Numbered from the stretch's first letter, positions 5,499 through 12,525 are shown. The stretch is DNA of 35,642 nucleotides from Actinomycetes bacterium (GCA_023389745.1 JAEWED010000087.1:1-35642), one strand, 5' to 3'. Program-made: numbers and translations. Notes: generated from the letters alone by a model not told the origin.

Positions 5499-7390
5499 CA
5501 CACGTACCCCCGCCCGCGCTTGAAGTTGGGCTCGCGTTCAGCCTGCTTGTTCGTGATCCCGAGGTGACGCTTGGTCACCGTGAGGTCGATCGCCTCGCGC
5601 CACCATCCGGGCAGCAGCCGCTTCGACTTCTTCCAGAGCCGGTCGAGGAAGCTCGAATCCAACACGTACGTCACGGCCCAGTCGTCGGCCGACCTGACCC
5701 CGCGCCCGGTCATCTGCACGAGCGACCTGATCGTCTGCACCGTGTACCACTGCTGCCCGTCGCGGGTGTGCAGCCGCGCACTCACCTGCTTGTCGCCGAG
5801 GTGCGGGAACGGCACCTTCGCGACGATCACGACGCGGGCGTCATCGCCCTTGAAGTCGAACCCGCGATCCAGCGACGGCGCGAACATGACCGCCCCCGAT
5901 TCGTGCACCTCGGCGCGGTACTCCTCCACCATCTCGTCGCGGGTGCGGCTCGAGGTGTAGGTGAAGAACGGCCGGCCGTGGATGTCGACGACGTTCTCGA
6001 ACAGGTGCGTCGCGAGCGAGTAGCTCACGGTGTGCACGAGCACCTTCTCGCCCGGGTGCCGCTCGAGGATCTTGCCGATGGCGGTGACCATCTTCGGCCA
6101 GGAGGTGTCCTGCTGCTTCGCGGTCATCGGCGCGACGGGGACGGCGTGGATGCGGCGGTGCTCGAGCGGGAAGGTCATCGGCACGGTCACCGTCTCGACG
6201 TTCATGCCGGCCATGCCGAGCGAGCTCACCATCTCGTCAGTGGAGACCAGCGTGGCGCTCATCAGCAGCCACCGCTTCGAGTGCTTCCACACCCATTCGG
6301 GGCCGACGTGGTCCACCGTCACGGGCTTGAGGATGAGGGCGTCGGTGTCGTTGTAGTCGCGCACCCACGCGTCGCCGAGGATCTCGTTCGCCACTTCGGT
6401 GATGCGCTGGGCGGTGCGGCTGAGCCGGTTCCGTTCGCGCACGATCTCGACGTCGTCTCCGCGCAGCAGTCGCATCCGGGCGCCGAGTGCCGGCCGGAGC
6501 TCCTCGGTGAGCCACGCGGCGACGGTCTTCGCGTGGCTGCCCTTCTTCGGGGGCTCGATGCCGAGTCGACGCATGGCGTGTGCGGCCAGTCGGAACTCGG
6601 CGGTGCCCATGAGGATCGCTTCGAGGGTGTCGGCCTCGTCGGCGATGATGAAGTCTCGGCCGGTGCCGAGTCGTCCGACGTGGTTGGCTTCGCTCAGGAA
6701 GTAGGCGGTGTTGACCACGGCGATCTGGTTGTGCAGCGCGTCGTCGCGGGCTTCGACGTAGGCGCACATGGCCGGCTCGGCGCAGAACGTGCATTCGGCG
6801 TCCTCGGCTTCGGGCTGGGTGGTGAGCGTGCAGTCGGCGCAGGTGACTTCGGGGAACGGCGCCATCTGCGTCGGGTAGTTCGCCCGGCCCTTGAGCACCG
6901 ACGCGTACGGGAAGTCGGCGAGGAACTGCTCCTGCAGGCCGATGGAGTGGCAGACGTAGAGCGACTTGCCGCCGACGATGCGTCGGGCCATCTCGCCGAT
7001 GAGCGTCTTGCCGGCCCCGGTCGGTGCGTCGAGGAACACGACGTCGGCGCCACGGTTGTACGCCTCGGCGATCTCCTCGACAGCCTGCACCTGGTGGTCG
7101 CGGAACCCTTCGACCCACGCGGGCCATGCCCTCGGGTCCTCGGCGGTCCAGCCCTTCCACTCGACATCCGCGCCCGGCCAGGTCTGGACGTCGTTGAAGT
7201 CCGCGTCCGAGCGTTCGTCGGCCGACCCTCCCGGACTGAGCGAGAGCAGAGAGCGAGAGGCCGTGGTGCCCCTGTGCGTCGTCTGCCCCCGCCCGGTGCC
7301 GGCCTGGGCAGGCTTTGAAGGCGGCGTAGCCGCCTGAGAAGCGGATCGAGCGTCCTGAGCGCGGAGTGCGCTGCGTGATACGAGTGCCAT
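5498..7390 (-). CDS. DinG/XPD-like superfamily 2 DNA helicase with Fe-S cysteine cluster
   Basis: 630 aa. In order: an unusual low-complexity Ser/Ala/Gly/Arg-rich N-terminus (residues 1-60), a Q-like motif around FRDHQ (96-100), Walker A DAPTGAGKT (121-129), and cysteines at 184, 187, 200, 203 and 209 where DinG/XPD helicases hold a 4Fe-4S cluster. Then come VVNTAYFLSEA (225-235), DEAD motif II (251-254), MSATLV (about 377) and motif VI QMTGRGVR (about 556). This family unwinds DNA 5' to 3' and handles R-loops, G-quadruplexes or replication intermediates. Start at 7390 is fixed by the ribosome-binding site GAGGAGACA and by the lack of another good start before Walker A. A conserved hairpin precedes it. 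Confidence 0.88.
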   Translation of the reverse strand: MALVSRSALRAQDARSASQAATPPSKPAQAGTGRGQTTHRGTTASRSLLSLSPGGSADERSDADFNDVQTWPGADVEWKGWTAEDPRAWPAWVEGFRDHQVQAVEEIAEAYNRGADVVFLDAPTGAGKTLIGEMARRIVGGKSLYVCHSIGLQEQFLADFPYASVLKGRANYPTQMAPFPEVTCADCTLTTQPEAEDAECTFCAEPAMCAYVEARDDALHNQIAVVNTAYFLSEANHVGRLGTGRDFIIADEADTLEAILMGTAEFRLAAHAMRRLGIEPPKKGSHAKTVAAWLTEELRPALGARMRLLRGDDVEIVRERNRLSRTAQRITEVANEILGDAWVRDYNDTDALILKPVTVDHVGPEWVWKHSKRWLLMSATLVSTDEMVSSLGMAGMNVETVTVPMTFPLEHRRIHAVPVAPMTAKQQDTSWPKMVTAIGKILERHPGEKVLVHTVSYSLATHLFENVVDIHGRPFFTYTSSRTRDEMVEEYRAEVHESGAVMFAPSLDRGFDFKGDDARVVIVAKVPFPHLGDKQVSARLHTRDGQQWYTVQTIRSLVQMTGRGVRSADDWAVTYVLDSSFLDRLWKKSKRLLPGWWREAIDLTVTKRHLGITNKQAEREPNFKRGRGYV

Positions 7391-7402
7391 TCTGTCTCCT
7401 CA

Positions 7403-7420
7403 CCGCGGGCCTATCCGCGG
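7403..7420 (-). promoter_or_regulatory. Conserved AUAGGC-loop leader hairpin (copy A)
   Basis: On the minus strand, CCGCGG pairs with CCGCGG around a six-base loop ATAGGC. The hairpin ends 12 nt before the helicase ATG, abutting the ribosome-binding site GAGGAGACA. Three other leftward genes carry the same loop in the same place. It is likely an RNA element controlling translation. Confidence 0.65.
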
Positions 7421-7446
7421 ATGCTTGAGTGGGTGATCGGCGCCGG

Positions 7447-8037
7447 TTAGATGTCCATGTAGGGCGCGTACTGCGGGTTGAAGTTGGGTGGGAACTTCTC
7501 GCGGTAGCGGCGCACGATCTCGTCGCGCTTGGTGGCGAGTCCCTTGGGCCATTCGAGCTGCGTGGCGTCGTAGAGCACCTGGTGCATCGCCATCCAGTCC
7601 ATGGTCTCGACCATGAGCTGACACGTGGTCTCGAGGTCGTTGAGGTACGACATCCGCTCGCGCTGTTCATCAGCGGCGTGCCGGAGGCGGTAGCGGGTGA
7701 ACCACTCGGTCACCTCTTCGTCGTCCTCGAGCCCGAGCTTGCGGATCTCGCCGACGATCGCGTGCACGAGACCGTGTCGTGCGAGGTCTGCAGCGTTGCG
7801 GATCGGGTTGCGGTCGGAGTCGACGATGCGCTGGATGGCCGGCGCCCAGTTGGTCGGCAGCGAGATCTGCACGTTCTTCGCGTGCCCCTGGTAGTCGCTC
7901 GCCCGCAGGTAGTACGCCTCGGGGTCGTAGTCCGTGAACCGGTCCGAGTTCAGGTCCTCGGCGATGTCGATCGAGTCGGCCGGCTTCTCCTCGAGCTCGT
8001 AGGACGACTCGACGGACCGAAGGTGCTTGCGGGGCAT
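7447..8037 (-). CDS. Probable ribbon-helix-helix-type protein, 196 aa
   Basis: The ATG at 8037 has AAAGG upstream. Residues about 50-95 (strand NVQISLP, helix WAPAIQRIVDS, then AADLARHGLVHAIVGEI) have the strand-helix-helix pattern of CopG/Arc-like DNA-binding proteins. The rest is helical and charged, with a C-terminus rich in aromatic and proline residues (FPPNFNPQYAPYMDI). The gene is the first after the repeat-rich region at 8.04-8.65 kb and lies directly upstream of the helicase. It could bind those repeats as a replication initiator accessory or a repressor. That is inference; I do not recognise a named family. Confidence 0.62.
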   Translation of the reverse strand: MPRKHLRSVESSYELEEKPADSIDIAEDLNSDRFTDYDPEAYYLRASDYQGHAKNVQISLPTNWAPAIQRIVDSDRNPIRNAADLARHGLVHAIVGEIRKLGLEDDEEVTEWFTRYRLRHAADEQRERMSYLNDLETTCQLMVETMDWMAMHQVLYDATQLEWPKGLATKRDEIVRRYREKFPPNFNPQYAPYMDI

Positions 8038-8222
8038 TGGTGCCTTTCGTGGTGATGGGCGATCTGGTGGTGCCCGGCCCACGGCAGTCGGCGGACCACC
8101 GTGGGCCGGCTTCGCCCACCAGAACCGAGGAGACACTCTCGGTACCCCGGAGCAACTCGGGGTGCGAAGGAACATACGTGGACGATCCGGGGACGTCAAC
8201 TCATTCCTTCAACTCATCTGCT

Positions 8223-8308
8223 GGTACCACGGAACCAAGGTTCTTAGGGTGAGTTGCTCTCTTAGGTACCGCGGTACCAATGTTCTTAGGGTGGGTAGTG
8301 CCCTCTTA
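8223..8308. repeat. Two tandem ~43-bp repeats with GGTACC and TTCTTAGGGTG
   Basis: Copy 1 (8223-8264) and copy 2 (8265-8308) share GGTACC, a variable CGG[A/T]ACCAA, GTTCTTAGGGTG, and CTCTTA at their ends. Copy 2 begins with the perfect 14-bp palindrome GGTACCGCGGTACC. Two further diverged copies form the arms of the inverted repeat that follows. They could be iterons of an origin or operator sites. Confidence 0.65.
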
Positions 8309-8316
8309 AGGGGAAA

Positions 8317-8386
8317 CAGGTACCACAGGTACCAGGGTTATACGGGGGTCGCGGGTGCCCTAGAACCCTGGTACTCGTGGTACCTG
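8317..8386. repeat. Inverted repeat, 23-bp arms matching at 21 positions
   Basis: Arms 8317-8339 and 8364-8386 are complementary except for two adjacent bases; the spacer is 24 nt. Each arm contains GGTACC and ACCAGGGTT, so they are two more, oppositely oriented, versions of the tandem repeats just to the left. The arms could form a cruciform or a long RNA hairpin, or bind a protein as paired sites. Confidence 0.65.
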
Positions 8387-8403
8387 CCCTGGCCGCGCAC
8401 GCG

Positions 8404-8426
8404 AAAAAGCCCCCCGAAGGAGGCTT
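8404..8426 (-). terminator. Intrinsic terminator with UUCG loop and U tract
   Basis: On the minus strand AAGCCTCC pairs with GGGGGCTT around a TTCG tetraloop, followed directly by TTT (five Ts in all, ending at 8404). This is the clearest factor-independent terminator in the window. It ends the transcript of the helix-turn-helix gene that stops at 8650, insulating it from the helicase operon further left. Confidence 0.8.
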
Positions 8427-8649
8427 GAGAGGTCGGACTGCGTTTCCTCGAGAGGAACCGCTTTGGCGGCTGAGCCGTATCAGGGCAGTCAAGCCTATCG
8501 ACTACCCACGCGTCAACCCATCGGGGCTGATACGCGACTGAGCCCCTCTTGCCGGGCCGTGCGCTGGACCGACTCGAGGGGCTCGGATCGCCTCAACTCC
8601 CTGAGATGCCGGAGTGTACTCAGCAACTCATCAGGGTCACGACATCCAC

Positions 8650-9060
8650 CTACGACGGAGTTCCACTGGTGAAGGTGTGCCGCTCACCGTGCTCACCTTC
8701 CACCACCACCTCGACACGTCCGTCCACCATCGTCATGCCGACCACCGTGAGCTTCTCGCCGAGCCCTGGGATCGACGGGATGACCTCGCGGTGCATCGGG
8801 CCGGCAGTCGTGACGATCGCCCGCCGGGCCGGCACAGCGTCGCTCCAAGCGAGGATGTCGGCGCCGTTGCGGCCTTGGCCCACCACGGTGATCGGCAGGT
8901 AGTCCGGGTCGGTCGGGTCCAGCTTGCCCTTCTGGGTGACCTTGTGGACCTGCTGCGGACTGCACCCGACCGCGTCGGCGAGCTCCTTGCGTGTCATCCC
9001 GTCGGGATGTCGCTGCAGCTGCTCGATGATCTTCGGTTGGTGGACCTGCGGACGTGCCAT
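8650..9060 (-). CDS. Helix-turn-helix DNA-binding protein, 136 aa
   Basis: The ATG at 9060 has AGGAG upstream. Residues about 8-40 (KIIEQLQRHPDGMTRKELADAVGCSPQQVHKVTQKGKL) form a winged-helix/helix-turn-helix with the usual alanine-glycine turn. The C-terminal 80 residues are beta-rich (LPITVVGQ, KLTVVGMTMVDGRVEVVVEGE) and may be an effector or dimerisation domain. It is flanked by palindromes upstream (9107-9155) and by the repeat array and a terminator downstream, so it probably regulates its own transcription and the leftward genes. A phage repressor or a replication regulator are both possible. Confidence 0.72.
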   Translation of the reverse strand: MARPQVHQPKIIEQLQRHPDGMTRKELADAVGCSPQQVHKVTQKGKLDPTDPDYLPITVVGQGRNGADILAWSDAVPARRAIVTTAGPMHREVIPSIPGLGEKLTVVGMTMVDGRVEVVVEGEHGERHTFTSGTPS

Positions 9061-9106
9061 GCATGACTCCTGGTGTTGTTGATGGATCTACCCCCGTGGG
9101 TTGGTC

Positions 9107-9155
9107 GTTACCGTAACGGTACCGTGTGACACCTCATTAGTTCAACATATTGTTG
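9107..9155. promoter_or_regulatory. Cluster of short palindromes upstream of the helix-turn-helix gene
   Basis: Three palindromes lie within 50 nt: GTTACCGTAAC (9107-9117), the perfect 10-mer ACGGTACCGT (9116-9125) overlapping it, and CAACATATTGTTG (9143-9155). They sit 47-95 nt upstream of the ATG at 9060, the usual place for operators. A motif copy ATCTACCCCCG is at 9086-9096. They are candidate autoregulatory sites. No clear -35/-10 pair could be fixed. Confidence 0.5.
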
Positions 9156-9178
9156 CAACTACACGGTGGGTGATTCCA

Positions 9179-9412
9179 TCAACCCTGATCGGCTCGCCTC
9201 ACCTCATGCTTGAGGACAACGCCCAACCCATGTCGTTCGCGTCGGTCGCTCAGCGAGCCCACCAGTAGGCCGGCGAGCGACGGGTCGATGAGCGAGGCCG
9301 CGAGTCGCACGTCACGCGTCACGTCGACTGGCCGGCCGGACGGAGCGGTGATCCACCACCACCCGTCCTCGCCGGCCAGATGGACGCGTACGCGCCACTC
9401 GACGTCGTGCAT
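9179..9412 (-). CDS. Hypothetical 77-aa protein
   Basis: I chose the ATG at 9412 (GGGG just upstream). A GTG three codons earlier at 9421 is also possible. The product starts MHDVEWRVRVHLAGEDGWWW, includes a PSGRPVDVTRDVRLAASLIDPSLAGLL helical part and ends in a basic tail. No family recognised and no cysteines. It is the last gene of the acidic/unknown cluster, with a 118-nt gap before the helix-turn-helix gene. Confidence 0.55.
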   Translation of the reverse strand: MHDVEWRVRVHLAGEDGWWWITAPSGRPVDVTRDVRLAASLIDPSLAGLLVGSLSDRRERHGLGVVLKHEVRRADQG

Positions 9413-9424
9413 GATCCCCACGCG

Positions 9425-9658
9425 CTACCCGAGTTGGTGCTTGCGGTTCGCCTCGTCGGACAGCCGACCGAACAGCGCTCGGGTCGCGGTCACCACGTCG
9501 AGCACCTCCCGCACCTCTTCGAGCGCGTCCAGCCACGCGTCCTCCTGGGCATCACCGGTCGCGTCGGCCGCGGTGCGCAGGTGCTTGGATGCCTTCGCCG
9601 CGTGCGTGCGGATCTTCGCGACGCGCTGGGTCAACTGTCGGTGGTCGCCTGCGATCAT
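9425..9658 (-). CDS. Small helical protein, 77 aa
   Basis: The ATG at 9658 overlaps the upstream stop as ATGA and has GAGGGGG before it. The protein is nearly all helix by eye: a basic first half (RQLTQRVAKIRTHAAKASKHLR) and an acidic second half (AQEDAWLDALEEVREVLDVV). That pattern suggests a two-helix hairpin that dimerises. No family recognised. It is cotranscribed with the acidic 211-aa protein upstream. Confidence 0.62.
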   Translation of the reverse strand: MIAGDHRQLTQRVAKIRTHAAKASKHLRTAADATGDAQEDAWLDALEEVREVLDVVTATRALFGRLSDEANRKHQLG

Positions 9659-10290
9659 CGGTTCCCCCTCGTCAGGTCGGCGAGTAGGTCGACGACGAGG
9701 TGCTGCAGCTGGCCGTCGGTGCAGAGGTGGTACTCCCCCTCGGATTCGATGTCTGGCGCGTCGGCCGGCATCGGGAGGTGCGCGTCGTAGGAGACCACGT
9801 TGCGCTCCTCGCTCACGTAGACGATCCACCGGTACTCGGGGTGACACAACGCGACGAACCTGGCAGCGTCGAGATCCCCCTCGAACGTCTCACACTCGTC
9901 GTGTCGCTCGACGATCAACGTCGCCCCGGTCCCCGCGACTTCGGACGGCAACGGTGCACACAGACCGGTGCCGTCGCACTCGACGCATCCGAACTCGGGC
10001 TCGCCATCGGTCGGCTTCACCCCCAGGCGCTGCAGCATCTCGCTCACGTAGTCCACCATGTCGGCGCCGGACGGGTAGTCCCGCTCGCTCAACTCCCCCG
10101 GCACGAACGGATCGGGCGAGTCGGTCGGCTCGCCATTGGCGTAGTCGGCGAGCTTCTGCAACTCGTCGGCCCACGGCGCCACCGCGTCGATGTAGGGCGC
10201 CACGTCGCGCACTTCGATCGGTTCGTCCGCTTCGTCGAGCCGCGCCATGTAGGCGCGGAAGTCGTGAATCACTTCCATCGGATTGCTCAT
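9655..10290 (-). CDS. Acidic 211-aa protein of unknown function
   Basis: The ATG at 10290 follows the ribosome-binding site GAGGAGACA. The protein is strongly acidic. It has a helical N-terminus (HDFRAYMARLDEADEPIEV), a cysteine cluster CVECDGTGLC near residue 105 that could bind zinc, and a C-terminus with aromatic-rich strands (YRWIVYVSEERNVVSYD). The CxxCxGxGxC-like motif recalls DnaJ-type zinc knuckles, but only one copy is present. No named family. It lies in a block of acidic unknown genes that may encode host-takeover or counter-defence proteins (inference). Confidence 0.6.
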   Translation of the reverse strand: MSNPMEVIHDFRAYMARLDEADEPIEVRDVAPYIDAVAPWADELQKLADYANGEPTDSPDPFVPGELSERDYPSGADMVDYVSEMLQRLGVKPTDGEPEFGCVECDGTGLCAPLPSEVAGTGATLIVERHDECETFEGDLDAARFVALCHPEYRWIVYVSEERNVVSYDAHLPMPADAPDIESEGEYHLCTDGQLQHLVVDLLADLTRGNR

Positions 10291-10348
10291 GTCTGTCTCC
10301 TCGTTGTTGACCTGCCTCATCAGCGCGGGGCCAGTCACCTCCCCACGG

Positions 10349-10365
10349 ACCCGCGACGCGCGGGT
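10349..10365 (-). terminator. Short GC hairpin after the 56-aa gene
   Basis: ACCCGCG (10349-10355) pairs with CGCGGGT (10359-10365) around three bases. It lies 6 nt beyond the stop at 10372, in front of the next leftward gene. It could be a terminator or processing site. There is no T tract. Confidence 0.4.
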
Positions 10366-10371
10366 TTCGGC

Positions 10372-10542
10372 TCAGTTGGCACCCTCCCGTCCCGTGCGCT
10401 CGTGCACGTTCCAGTCGTTCAACTGGCGACGGTGGATGTCGTCGAGCACTTCGCGCCCGACTCGTTCAATCCGGTCGTCGTCGCCGCTGGCAAGCGCTGC
10501 GTTCCACCGGTCGCGTGCGGCATCGCGTGGGTCGGTCGTCAT
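10372..10542 (-). CDS. Small 56-aa charged protein
   Basis: The ATG at 10542 has GGGGGAGGTGG upstream, one of the best ribosome-binding sites here, and overlaps the previous stop as ATGA. The sequence (start MTTDPRDAARDRWNAALASG, later IERVGREVLDDIHRRQLNDW) is one or two amphipathic helices rich in Arg and Asp. No family recognised. It is followed by a short hairpin. Confidence 0.6.
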   Translation of the reverse strand: MTTDPRDAARDRWNAALASGDDDRIERVGREVLDDIHRRQLNDWNVHERTGREGAN

Positions 10543-10733
10543 GCGACCACCTCCCCCATCAACCGTGCCCGCGCGCACTCGCGTCGGCACTCCGCGGCGA
10601 CCACCTTCCACGCGTGCTCGTCGCGCACCTTCCCGCGCCGGCGAGCCCGGTCGGCCTTCATCGCCGCTCGACGTGCGCGTCTCGCGAACCTGTCGGCGGT
10701 CCGGTGCCATGCTTCCCGCGTCTCCTCGCTCAC
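10539..10733 (-). CDS. Very basic small protein, 64 aa
   Basis: It starts with GTG at 10733 (GTGA overlap). About one residue in three is Arg or Lys (FARRARRAAMKADRARRRGK is typical), with one cysteine near residue 49. The helix is probably continuous. Such proteins often bind nucleic acid, but there is no recognisable domain. It is embedded between acidic proteins and is translationally coupled to both neighbours. Confidence 0.6.
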   Translation of the reverse strand: MSEETREAWHRTADRFARRARRAAMKADRARRRGKVRDEHAWKVVAAECRRECARARLMGEVVA

Positions 10734-11326
10734 AGGATCACCCCCGCAGTGATCCCGGTGAGCGCGGCCATCGCGGCCAGCACCTCGCGCGCCTCGTCAT
10801 CCTCGTCGTTTTCGCGCTGCTCGGTCACCCCGTTGAGCAGGTAGTTCGCGATCGCCCCGCGCACCCCGTCGTCGGTTGGCTCGACTCCACCGATGCTGTC
10901 CGTGTAGGTGTGCTCGGTCCCGGTCTCGTCGGTCACGACCATCTCGAGCGTGACGATCTGCCAACCCCACTCGAGGATGTCGCATACCAGACGGACCAAC
11001 TCGTCGACCGCGTCGCGGTCACCCTTGATCTCCGCGGGAGGCTGCCACCACCAGATGTCGTGACCGCGGCCGATCGCGAGCTTGCGGGCCGCGCCGTCGA
11101 AGCCGCGTGGGCGGTACTCCCACCCGGTGCACCCGTCGAGTCGCGGCTCGCCGAGCTCCCCCATGCTGTCGTCACACCACAGGTCGCGGACATCGCACCC
11201 GTCGTACGTCACGTCGACGGTGAACTTGACCGACGTGCCGTTGTCGTACTCCACCTCATGGACGTCACCTGCCGACGACATCGCGCACACCGCGTCGATG
11301 TCGTCGCGGTCCAGCTGAACCTTCAT
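10730..11326 (-). CDS. Acidic 198-aa protein of unknown function
   Basis: The ATG at 11326 is preceded by GATGAGAGGAGACA and by a conserved leader hairpin (11346-11369). The protein is acidic, with repeated strand-like stretches (HEVEYDNGTSVKFTVDVTYDG, IVTLEMVVTDETGTEHTY), tryptophan-rich HDIWWWQPP near residue 90, and an alanine-rich C-terminal helix ending ALTGITAGVIL. Not recognised. Being first in its leader-controlled transcript, it starts the group down to 10372. Confidence 0.6.
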   Translation of the reverse strand: MKVQLDRDDIDAVCAMSSAGDVHEVEYDNGTSVKFTVDVTYDGCDVRDLWCDDSMGELGEPRLDGCTGWEYRPRGFDGAARKLAIGRGHDIWWWQPPAEIKGDRDAVDELVRLVCDILEWGWQIVTLEMVVTDETGTEHTYTDSIGGVEPTDDGVRGAIANYLLNGVTEQRENDEDDEAREVLAAMAALTGITAGVIL

Positions 11327-11345
11327 GTCTGTCTCCTCTCATCAC

Positions 11346-11369
11346 CGCGTGCCCGCCTATGGGCTCGCG
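11346..11369 (-). promoter_or_regulatory. Conserved AUAGGC-loop leader hairpin (copy D, different stem)
   Basis: On the minus strand the stem is CGCG, an A/A mismatch, GCCC, then the loop ATAGGC, closed by GGGC, A and CGCG. The stem sequence differs from the CCGCGG stem of the three other copies, while the loop and the following GATGAGAGGAGACA are the same. It ends 19 nt before the ATG at 11326. A changed stem with a kept loop argues for selection on RNA structure. Confidence 0.65.
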
Positions 11370-11387
11370 TCACCTCATGGTTTGAAG

Positions 11388-11436
11388 TGGTGCGCCGGGT
11401 GGGAGTCGAACCCACCCGCGGCCACCGGGCCGGCGC
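11388..11436 (-). other. tRNA-like minihelix (acceptor stem + T-arm + CCA, no D or anticodon arm)
   Basis: Read on the minus strand: GCGCCGG (11436-11430), 14 nt, T-stem GTGGG, consensus T-loop TTCGACT, CCCAC, then CCGGCGC, discriminator A and CCA (11390-11388). The 7-bp acceptor and 5-bp T-stem are perfect. A full cloverleaf cannot be built, because the expected D and anticodon arms are replaced by 14 nt and the sequence further upstream is the end of a coding gene. It could be a deleted phage tRNA, a tRNA mimic, or the tRNA-derived core of an attachment site. No integrase is in the window. Confidence 0.6.
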
Positions 11437-11446
11437 GGTCGGTCGG

Positions 11447-12073
11447 TCAGTAGTCCCTCCCTTCCGCCTTGAGCACCTCGCACTCCACCGCGCACCACGC
11501 GGCCCACGCGCGGTACCCGTCGAGCCACGCGGTCCGTCCGTCGTCGGCCGCGATCCGGTCGAGCGCTTCCCACAGGTCGCACGCGGGCCACTCGACGTCT
11601 GGACCTTCGTACGGGTCGGCGCCCACCTCGCGCACAGCGCGGCGCAACTCGTCGACCGCTGGACCGGGTCGGTAGTCGTCGACCATCTCGCCCGTGCGCA
11701 GGTACAGCACCTCCGTGACAGCGAAGTAGTGCATCATGAGCGTCCCCCACTCGTCCCCATCGCCGGACGACATGGCCCACAGGTCCCGCGCGTATCTGTA
11801 GCCGGGTCCGCACTCGCGTCCGTTCCACCCTTCGCGGTCGTGCGACGGGTGCCGTTCCATCACGGCCAACACGTCGATCCGCCGCGTGATGTGCTCGCGC
11901 TCGACGTCGCGCAAGTCGTCAAGGCTGCAGCCGATCGCGTGCGCCGCGACGCGCTGCAGATGCGTCGTATCGGTCGCCATGCCGGCATCCGCGAACGCGT
12001 GCCGGATCGCGGTGTCAATCCGCGTCTCGTCGTCCGCGGTGAGTCGGTACTCGGTTCCTCGCGTGGCGCTCAC
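11447..12073 (-). CDS. Acidic 208-aa protein of unknown function
   Basis: GTG start at 12073 with a GTGA overlap. It begins MSATRGTEYRLTADDETRI and is acidic through the middle (MSSGDGDEWGTLMMHYFAVTE). A Trp-rich C-terminal part (WLDGYRAWAAWCAVECEV) precedes KAEGRDY. It looks all-helical. I do not recognise a family. The tRNA-like element lies 11 nt after its stop, so transcripts of this gene would carry it at or near the 3' end. Confidence 0.6.
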   Translation of the reverse strand: MSATRGTEYRLTADDETRIDTAIRHAFADAGMATDTTHLQRVAAHAIGCSLDDLRDVEREHITRRIDVLAVMERHPSHDREGWNGRECGPGYRYARDLWAMSSGDGDEWGTLMMHYFAVTEVLYLRTGEMVDDYRPGPAVDELRRAVREVGADPYEGPDVEWPACDLWEALDRIAADDGRTAWLDGYRAWAAWCAVECEVLKAEGRDY

Positions 12074-12471
12074 TGCTTGACTCCCGCGGCGTCGGCCAGC
12101 ATGTGAATCCCGCCGATGTAGGCGTCAGCGATCGTCTCCGCGTCGTCGTCCGACAGGTCCACGCGGACCATGTCCCGTGATGCGTTGTCAGTCGTCACGT
12201 ACTCGGCGCGGATGAAGTCGCCACCGCTGAACACGTACTCGACGAACACGGTCGGTCCGCCGTAGGTGAGCAGCACGCGGGCGCGTGTCTCGACGTCGAT
12301 CGACAGGACGTCGTCGGGGTTCGGCAGGTCGGCCCGACGCGCCTCTCGTTCGGTCTCGTCCTCGTCCGGGTCCACGTACTCGTTGTCCATCTCGCGAGCC
12401 GCGTTGCAGTCGCGGACGAGTCGGTCCGACGCGTGCCGCGCCCGCTGCCAGGTGGTCAGTTCTTCGCTCAC
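12070..12471 (-). CDS. Acidic 133-aa protein of unknown function
   Basis: The start codon is GTG at 12471, preceded by GAGAGGAGACA and by the leader hairpin at 12491-12508. It opens MSEELTTWQRARHASDRLV, then is very acidic (NEYVDPDEDETEREARRADLP), with a beta-like middle (RVLLTYGGPTVFVEYVF) and a helical C-terminus. There is no known family. Its strong negative charge is compatible with DNA mimicry, a trick some anti-restriction proteins use, but charge alone does not prove it. Confidence 0.6.
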   Translation of the reverse strand: MSEELTTWQRARHASDRLVRDCNAAREMDNEYVDPDEDETEREARRADLPNPDDVLSIDVETRARVLLTYGGPTVFVEYVFSGGDFIRAEYVTTDNASRDMVRVDLSDDDAETIADAYIGGIHMLADAAGVKQ

Positions 12472-12490
12472 TTGCTGTCTCCTCTCATCG

Positions 12491-12508
12491 CCGCGGGCCT
12501 ATCCGCGG
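12491..12508 (-). promoter_or_regulatory. Conserved AUAGGC-loop leader hairpin (copy B)
   Basis: CCGCGG, loop ATAGGC, CCGCGG on the minus strand, followed by CGATGAGAGGAGACAGCAA and the GTG start at 12471. It matches copies A and C in stem and loop. Confidence 0.65.
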
Positions 12509-12525
12509 TCGTGGTCGCACCGTTC

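Larger units (their letters stand above)
8038..8649. promoter_or_regulatory. 612-nt gene-free regulatory or origin-like region
   Basis: No convincing coding frame lies here. In order it holds two RTCYACYYAT-type motifs (GTCAACTCATT at 8195-8205, TTCAACTCATC at 8208-8218), two tandem repeats (8223-8308), a long inverted repeat (8317-8386), a leftward intrinsic terminator (8404-8426), a short palindrome TTCCTC/GAGGAA near 8444-8457, a weak copy of the ATAGGC-loop hairpin (8487-8503), an inverted pair CGTATCAG/CTGATACG near 8476 and 8527, and motif copies at 8622-8632 and 8644-8654. This mix of repeats, operators and a terminator fits either the phage origin or the main control region for the leftward helicase operon. 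Confidence 0.6.

Noticed and set aside
5564..7318. 584-codon open frame on the plus strand
   Set aside because: It is antisense to the helicase, which has all its motifs on the minus strand.
8027..8428. Short plus-strand open frames over the repeat region
   Set aside because: They overlap tandem repeats, an inverted repeat and a terminator; no ribosome-binding site and no protein-like composition.
11388..11475. A full-length tRNA extending into the end of the 208-aa gene
   Set aside because: A type II reading with a long variable arm (CGGCC/GGCCG) gives mismatches in the acceptor stem and no pairing anticodon arm.
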